This document shows, one piece after another, positions 5,991 to 8,219 of a stretch of DNA of 8,219 nt. This DNA is from Planctomycetaceae bacterium. Its GTDB lineage: Bacteria > Planctomycetota > Planctomycetia > Pirellulales > Pirellulaceae. The notes under the pieces were generated by a model. It was not told the DNA's origin and did no database searches. It worked only from the letters and a program-made list of their open reading frames with translations. The DNA lies in the NCBI GenBank assembly GCA_022614795.1, contig JAKEHX010000289.1, positions 1 through 8,219 of the forward strand. Reading direction: 5' to 3'. The translations under genes and the position numbers were made by a program. Position 1 is the stretch's first letter, and each line of letters opens with the position of its first letter.

Positions 5991-6995
5991 TCACCTCACC
6001 AGCCTTAGTGCCAGCCGCACGGCGGCAAACAGGCTGCTGGGGTTCGCCTTCCCTTGCCAGGCAATGTCGCACGCCGTGCCGTGATCGACGCTCGTGCGGA
6101 CGATCGGCAGGCCGAGCGTCGTGTTCACCGCAGAGTCGAAGGCCAGGGCCTTCACCGGAATGTGACCCTGGTCGTGATACATGCAGACAAACGCGTCGGT
6201 CGCCTTCCGCTTCCATGGCAAGAACGCGGTGTCCGGCGGCAGTGGGCCCTCGATCTGGATTCCTTTGCCACGTGCCGCTTCGATCGCGGGGATGATGATC
6301 CGCTCTTCCTCGCGGTCGCCAAATAGGCCGTGCTCACCGGCGTGCGGGTTGAGTCCGCAAACGACGATCTTAGGCGGCCGGCCGCGCAACAGCGTCAGTG
6401 CGTCGGCGGTCAGGTCGATCACGTCCACAATGCGCTCGGTCGTGAGCAGGCTCGGCACGTCGCGATAACCGACGTGGACCGTCACGAACGTGCAGGTGAT
6501 CTCTTCGGAATACTGCATCATGCACGACCGCGGGGCCTTCGTGCGGTCGGCGAAAATCTCGGTGTGGCCAGGATACTTGATGCCGGCCGCATGCAGCGCT
6601 TCCTTGTTGAGCGGCGCGGTCGAAACGGCAGCGACCTGGCCGGCCAGAGCTGCGTCGATCGCCCGATCGACATACGTGAATCCCGCCCGGCCCGTGGCGG
6701 CGCTGACGACTCCCGGCTCGACCATGGTGGCATCGACCGCTTGCCAATCGATGATCGTCGGCACGGCGATGTTGGCCCAATTTGCCTGCCACTGAGTGGG
6801 AGTGATCGGGGCGGCCAGCAGCGGCAAGCGTGTCTGCGCCGCGACCCGGTTCAAAATGGCCGCGTCGCCAAACAAAACTGGCACGCACTCGCGCCGAATC
6901 TCCTCATCCGCGAGCAGATGCAGGCAAACCTCCGGCCCAACGCCCGCCGGGTCGCCCATCGTCAGTGCAATGCGAGGAAGCATGATTTTCGCCAT
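5991..6995 (-). CDS. pdxA2: 4-phospho-D-threonate / 4-hydroxythreonine-4-phosphate dehydrogenase, PdxA2-type
   Basis: A 334-residue PdxA family NAD-dependent oxidative decarboxylase. It shows MGDPAGVGPE (13-22), TAPLNKEALHAAG, GHTE (143-146) and the three metal-binding histidines: H174 (VTVHVG), H218 (NPHAG) and H274 (YHDQGH). These correspond to E. coli PdxA H166, H211 and H266, with nearly the same spacing. It ends with GLPIVRTSVDHGTACDIAWQ. HDQGHIPVKALAF is the PdxA2-like form; vitamin B6 PdxA enzymes have HDQGLPVLK. With the DUF1537 kinase next to it, the likely reaction is 4-phospho-D-threonate or -erythronate to dihydroxyacetone phosphate plus CO2. A role in pyridoxal phosphate synthesis is not excluded. 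The start is uncertain: ATG 6995 has no clear ribosome site, and in-frame ATG 6983 (MLPRIALTMGDP) is an alternative. Confidence 0.93.
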   Translation of the reverse strand: MAKIMLPRIALTMGDPAGVGPEVCLHLLADEEIRRECVPVLFGDAAILNRVAAQTRLPLLAAPITPTQWQANWANIAVPTIIDWQAVDATMVEPGVVSAATGRAGFTYVDRAIDAALAGQVAAVSTAPLNKEALHAAGIKYPGHTEIFADRTKAPRSCMMQYSEEITCTFVTVHVGYRDVPSLLTTERIVDVIDLTADALTLLRGRPPKIVVCGLNPHAGEHGLFGDREEERIIIPAIEAARGKGIQIEGPLPPDTAFLPWKRKATDAFVCMYHDQGHIPVKALAFDSAVNTTLGLPIVRTSVDHGTACDIAWQGKANPSSLFAAVRLALRLVR

Positions 6996-7078
6996 CGCGA
7001 GTGTGCAAGCGGCTGCGAAGGTTTCGATAAGTCGTTGTCGCCCAATAGGTTACAAGATCAGGGCCCTTTGGGGAACGC

Positions 7079-7094
7079 GCCCGCCCGCCCGCCC
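7079..7094 (-). repeat. GCCC x4 tandem repeat; G-quadruplex motif on the minus strand
   Basis: Four perfect GCCC units. On the minus strand this reads GGGCGGGCGGGCGGG: four G3 tracts with one-base loops, the most stable class of canonical G-quadruplex motif. It lies about 85 bases upstream of the pdxA-like start, on that gene's sense strand, so it could act in the promoter or in the mRNA leader. A regulatory role is inference. Confidence 0.7.
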
Positions 7095-7245
7095 AATTGC
7101 CCTACTCTCCCAGCGCAGCCAGCGGTACACTCCACCCCCGCCGATTCTGTTGGCCAGCCGGGCCAAGTCTTGATTCCCATTTCAGGCACGCCTCGTTCAG
7201 GCACTACTCGGACCGGCTGGTCGTCAATCGACGTAAACCAAAGTC

Positions 7246-7273
7246 TTGAAACGGGTTTTGGGGCGTTTACAAT
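7246..7273 (+). promoter_or_regulatory. Sigma70-like promoter for the small exported protein operon
   Basis: TTGAAA (7246-7251) and TACAAT (7268-7273) are separated by 16 bases. Each box has one mismatch to consensus, which makes this the best promoter match in the window. The transcription start would be near 7280, leaving a leader of about 40 bases that carries AAGGTGA just before ATG 7320. Confidence 0.6.
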
Positions 7274-7319
7274 GAGTTGTGCGCCCCGAATTCCGCAAAC
7301 CTCGCCGCCAAGGTGACTT

Positions 7320-7664
7320 ATGCGAGCTGCGGTACTTGGGATGTTGGTAGGGTTGGGGGTTCTCGTCGCCCTGACTTTCGGGTTCCCGGAGGCCAGTGCT
7401 CAGCGGGCGGCCCCCGACCGGGCCACGTCGTCGGACCTCATGGCCCTGAGCTTTGATGCTGGCGACGGGCGTCAGCAAGTGACGGTGATCGATCCGAAGA
7501 GCCGCGTGATGGCAGTCTATCACGTCGATCGGACCACCGGCGCGCTGACGCTCAAGAGTGTCCGCAACATTCATTGGGACTTGCAGATCGAGGATTTCAA
7601 TTCCGCGAATCCGACGCCGCGCGAGATTCGCGCCTTAACCGACCCTCGCACGGAATCACGCTGA
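7320..7664 (+). CDS. Small exported conserved hypothetical protein (planctomycete type)
   Basis: A 114-residue protein with a good ribosome site, AAGGTGA, ending 3 bases before ATG 7320. A long hydrophobic signal peptide, MRAAVLGMLVGLGVLVALTF and onward, ends at ASA27 with cleavage before Q28. The mature part of about 87 residues has a compact block: QQVTVIDPKSRVMAVYHVD, TGALTLKSVRNIHWDLQIED and then NPTPREIRAL. I recall similar short proteins in other planctomycetes, but no named domain or function. The pattern of alternating hydrophobic residues suggests a small beta-rich domain that is periplasmic or membrane-anchored. The next gene begins 63 bases downstream on the same strand, with no terminator visible, so the two are probably co-transcribed. 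I cannot assign an activity. Confidence 0.78.
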   Translation: MRAAVLGMLVGLGVLVALTFGFPEASAQRAAPDRATSSDLMALSFDAGDGRQQVTVIDPKSRVMAVYHVDRTTGALTLKSVRNIHWDLQIEDFNSANPTPREIRALTDPRTESR

Positions 7665-7695
7665 CCGCACGCTCGGACAAGAGCGCCGGTCCACG

Positions 7696-7712
7696 CACGC
7701 CGCATCGGCGTG
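7696..7712. repeat. Short perfect hairpin ahead of the HTH gene
   Basis: CACGCCG (7696-7702) and CGGCGTG (7706-7712) form a 7-bp stem with a three-base CAT loop. It ends 3 bases before the AGGGAG ribosome site of the next gene. It has no following T run, so it is not a terminator; it could tune translation or mRNA stability between the two genes, or be chance in GC-rich DNA. Confidence 0.4.
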
Positions 7713-7727
7713 ACCAGGGAGCAACAC

Positions 7728-8219
7728 ATGGCCGGCAAGTTTGTCGATCTCAATGAAGCCGCAAAGATGATCGGGATGACCCCCGATGAACTCGTCGAGT
7801 TGCGATCGAAGGGAGACATCTTCGGTTACCGCGACGGGGCGAGCTGGAAGTTCAAGCTGGAAGAAGTCGAGCGCGTGGTTGCCTCCCGGGCGCCTGGTGG
7901 AGGTCGTGGCAGCGATTCGTCGGTCATGAGCCTCGAGGACGAAGAGTTCATCACTGGTCTCTCGTCGAAGCTTCTCGCCGAAAAGGCTCAGGAAGAATCG
8001 GGCTCGATCCTGGTCAGCGAAGAAGCCCTGGGCGTTTCGGCCACCGGCTCAAGTACGATCATCGGCAAGGGGAAGAAGCCCTCCGACAGCGACATTCAGC
8101 TCGCCTCAGAGAGTGACATCGTCCCGGGCAGCGACAAGCTCCTCGAAGCCCCCGGCAGCAAGTTGCAGCTCGGGGCCGACGTGGGGGACGTGCTCTCGGG
8201 TTCCGATATTCAGGTCAAA
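7728..8219 (+). CDS. Helix-turn-helix (excisionase/AlpA-like) protein with acidic low-complexity region, partial
   Basis: The gene starts at ATG 7728, six bases after AGGGAG, and stays open for 164 codons to the window edge. Residues about 4-52 form a MerR/excisionase-like winged helix domain (HTH_17 type): KFVDLNEAAKMIGMTPDELV, then RSKGDIFGYRDGASWKFKLE and VERVV. A short linker, APGGGRGSDSS, leads to a second conserved stretch (SLEDEEFITGLSSKLLAEKA) and ESGSILVSEEALG. From about residue 105 the sequence is an acidic, Ser/Asp/Gly-rich low-complexity region with repeated short motifs: SDSDIQLASESDI, GSDKLLE, GSKLQLG and SGSDIQVK. I recall planctomycete proteins of this layout that go on into long acidic repeats and sometimes C-terminal membrane segments, but that part is outside the window. 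DNA binding is predicted from the fold; the target and function are unknown. Confidence 0.85.
   Translation, partial: MAGKFVDLNEAAKMIGMTPDELVELRSKGDIFGYRDGASWKFKLEEVERVVASRAPGGGRGSDSSVMSLEDEEFITGLSSKLLAEKAQEESGSILVSEEALGVSATGSSTIIGKGKKPSDSDIQLASESDIVPGSDKLLEAPGSKLQLGADVGDVLSGSDIQVK

Larger units (their letters stand above)
6996..7319. other. Divergent intergenic region, 324 bases
   Basis: This gap separates the minus-strand pdxA-kinase operon from the plus-strand gene at 7320. I see no convincing gene in it. It holds the G-quadruplex motif at 7079-7094 and the plus promoter at 7246-7273. No confident promoter for the pdxA-like gene was found. The frame open across it on the plus strand (6330-7316) is antisense to pdxA and has no recognisable protein content. 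Confidence 0.7.

Noticed and set aside
5991..6995. Assigning the PdxA homologue to vitamin B6 synthesis
   Set aside because: The PdxA2-type HDQGHIP motif and the adjacent DUF1537 kinase favour acid sugar catabolism, though B6 synthesis is not fully excluded.
6330..7316. Plus-strand open frame of 328 codons opposite pdxA and through the intergenic gap
   Set aside because: Antisense to pdxA for two thirds of its length, low-complexity composition, and no start signal.
7696..7712. Hairpin as an intrinsic terminator between 7664 and 7728
   Set aside because: No T run follows on the plus strand, and it lies immediately before the next ribosome site.

Overview
The window is very probably from a planctomycete (Planctomycetota, Pirellulales-like). 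It is GC-rich and encodes several families typical of that phylum: a PSCyt1/PSCyt2 (DUF1549) exported cytochrome-like protein, a Tat-exported DUF1501 protein, an exported WD40-like propeller, a short exported protein with an IHWDLQ-type conserved block, and a DNA-binding-domain protein followed by an acidic low-complexity region. The taxon is inferred from family content only; no rRNA or other marker gene is present.

Layout. Positions 1-1978 (minus): a PSCyt1-DUF1549 gene broken by an apparent one-base deletion near 371-376. The rest of the protein continues in another frame to the left window edge. Positions 1979-2205: a divergent promoter region with an imperfect hairpin. Positions 2206-3318 (plus): an exported WD40-like protein. 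Then come the first copy of a 26-base palindromic repeat and a short gap with a promoter candidate. Positions 3392-4813 (plus): a DUF1501 protein. Positions 4814-4884: a head-to-head pair of the same repeat between two convergent genes. Positions 4880-5983 (minus): a four-carbon acid sugar kinase (DUF1537 family), preceded in its operon by a PdxA2-type dehydrogenase at 5991-6995 (minus). Positions 6996-7319: a divergent intergenic region with a strong G-quadruplex motif and a good sigma70-like promoter. Positions 7320-7664 (plus): a small exported protein. Positions 7728-8219 (plus, runs off the edge): a helix-turn-helix protein with an acidic Ser/Asp-rich tail.

How the genes work together. 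The kinase and dehydrogenase overlap functionally with the known D-threonate/D-erythronate route: the acid sugar is phosphorylated at C4, then oxidised and decarboxylated to dihydroxyacetone phosphate. The PSCyt, DUF1501 and WD40-like genes form the common but biochemically undefined planctomycete export cluster. Here, unusually, the PSCyt gene is divergent from the DUF1501 gene and the WD40 gene lies between them. The two rightmost genes probably share one promoter.

No CRISPR array, tRNA, rRNA, insertion sequence or defence system is visible. The most distinctive signals are the frameshift in the PSCyt gene, the nested palindromic repeat with compensated stem changes, and the G-quadruplex motif upstream of the pdxA-like gene.
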